Shown in pieces: positions 63,301 through 64,000 of a stretch of DNA of 64,000 nt. The position numbers were made by a program, and so were the translations under genes. The notes under the pieces are model-generated. The model ran no database searches and was not told where the DNA came from. It saw only the letters and a program-made list of their open reading frames with translations. Origin of the DNA: Marisa cornuarietis (lineage: Eukaryota; Mollusca; Gastropoda; Architaenioglossa; Ampullariidae); contig SMMW01000025.1 in the NCBI GenBank assembly GCA_004794655.1, positions 1,071,001-1,135,000 on the forward strand, in the 5' to 3' direction. The first letter of the stretch is position 1; every line of letters starts with the position of its first letter.

Positions 63301-64000
63301 CTCTTTTATTTCTGCTTCAAAAGATCTTGAGCAGCAAAGAATGTGTGCACGTGGAATTTTTGTAATATGTTTAAAGAGAGTACGTACAGTCCAAACATTA
63401 AAGAATTAAAGAGTAGGCCATCGATCAAGACCAGTGTACACGAACTGGAGTAACGGATACCTTTGGGATAGTCTTAAGGATATGAATACAAAAGTTTGAT
63501 TTATGTGTTAACATGCTGAATTCGGACCTAAACTGAGCATAGTCGCTGTAGACCGGAACTAAAATAATGGCGAAGGCGGCTAGACATCTCCAGTTCTTAG
63601 CCACGCCTCTAGGGTCTTGCACAGATCATGCCACATGTGAACAGTGTTTGTGTCGAGTCAGCTGTACACGAGTTGACTAGATTTGTCCCCCCCTGTAGGC
63701 TTCCGTATCAGCCTTTTGCCGAGATAGAAGATAGCGCTGGCTTTGTACCAGCCAGGACTTTCTGATGTATTTTTCTTGGCATTCGAATTGGTAACTCAGT
63801 TTTACCAGAGCCACGAGTTGTCTCGCACAACAAGGTGATGGTGCATCAGTGGGCTTGTACTGTTTATCTCCCTTATTTTTGGAGCGCGGTTCCGGTCCTA
63901 AAACCTGAAGTCAGCTCGGCAGCTTTATGTTGGCAGCTTGTAAATAAACTTTAAATGGTGTCCTCCCCAAAGCTGCTGGATTCAGCTGAGTGACTCCATT
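60116..64000. other. Gene-free AT-rich end of the window
   Basis: No supportable gene. A CA/CT/CA array is listed separately, purine-rich sequence is seen at 61530-61690, and an AATAAA lies near 63942. The last 350 bases are less AT-rich and could approach a gene outside the window, but nothing in them is open and recognisable. Confidence 0.45.
60234..60314. repeat. Compound (CA)n(CT)n(CA)n microsatellite
   Basis: A CA array interrupted by a short CTCTCTCTCT segment near 60257-60267, then a second longer CA array. Confidence 0.95.

Overview
This is animal nuclear DNA: AT-rich, dense in CA/GT microsatellites, with short coding exons separated by GT-AG introns and a CR1/L2-like non-LTR retrotransposon. 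The protein families (ependymin-related proteins, a C1q-domain protein and a mucin-like EGF membrane protein, all prominent in molluscs) suggest a lophotrochozoan, most likely a gastropod mollusc. That placement is an inference from gene content, not from a marker gene.

Layout: (1) 1-12.9 kb has no gene I can support; its main structure is a 23-bp satellite at 3.85-4.66 kb. (2) 12.95-16.64 kb is a frameshifted LINE. (3) 17.68-38.47 kb is the only gene-rich block. It holds four multi-exon genes that I assembled by hand from reading frames, splice signals and exon phases: a 459-aa mucin-like/EGF single-pass membrane protein (+, 8 exons); a 198-aa ependymin-related protein (-, 5 exons); a divergently transcribed 207-aa ependymin-related paralogue (+, 5 exons, same exon plan); and a 213-aa C1q-domain protein (+, 3 exons). 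(4) 38.5-64 kb is gene-poor: a fragment of the same LINE family, one candidate orphan terminal exon at 43.7 kb, a tRNA-derived SINE-like sequence, microsatellites and two stretches that look like decayed coding sequence.

All four genes encode proteins that begin with a predicted signal peptide: one membrane-anchored glycoprotein and three secreted proteins, two of them head-to-head duplicates with mirrored TATA-like boxes. The block therefore reads as a small cluster of cell-surface/extracellular (possibly mucosal or humoral defence) genes in repeat-rich flanks. Shared regulation is an inference; only the arrangement is visible. Each gene model closes in phase from start to stop codon, but none has been checked against transcripts.
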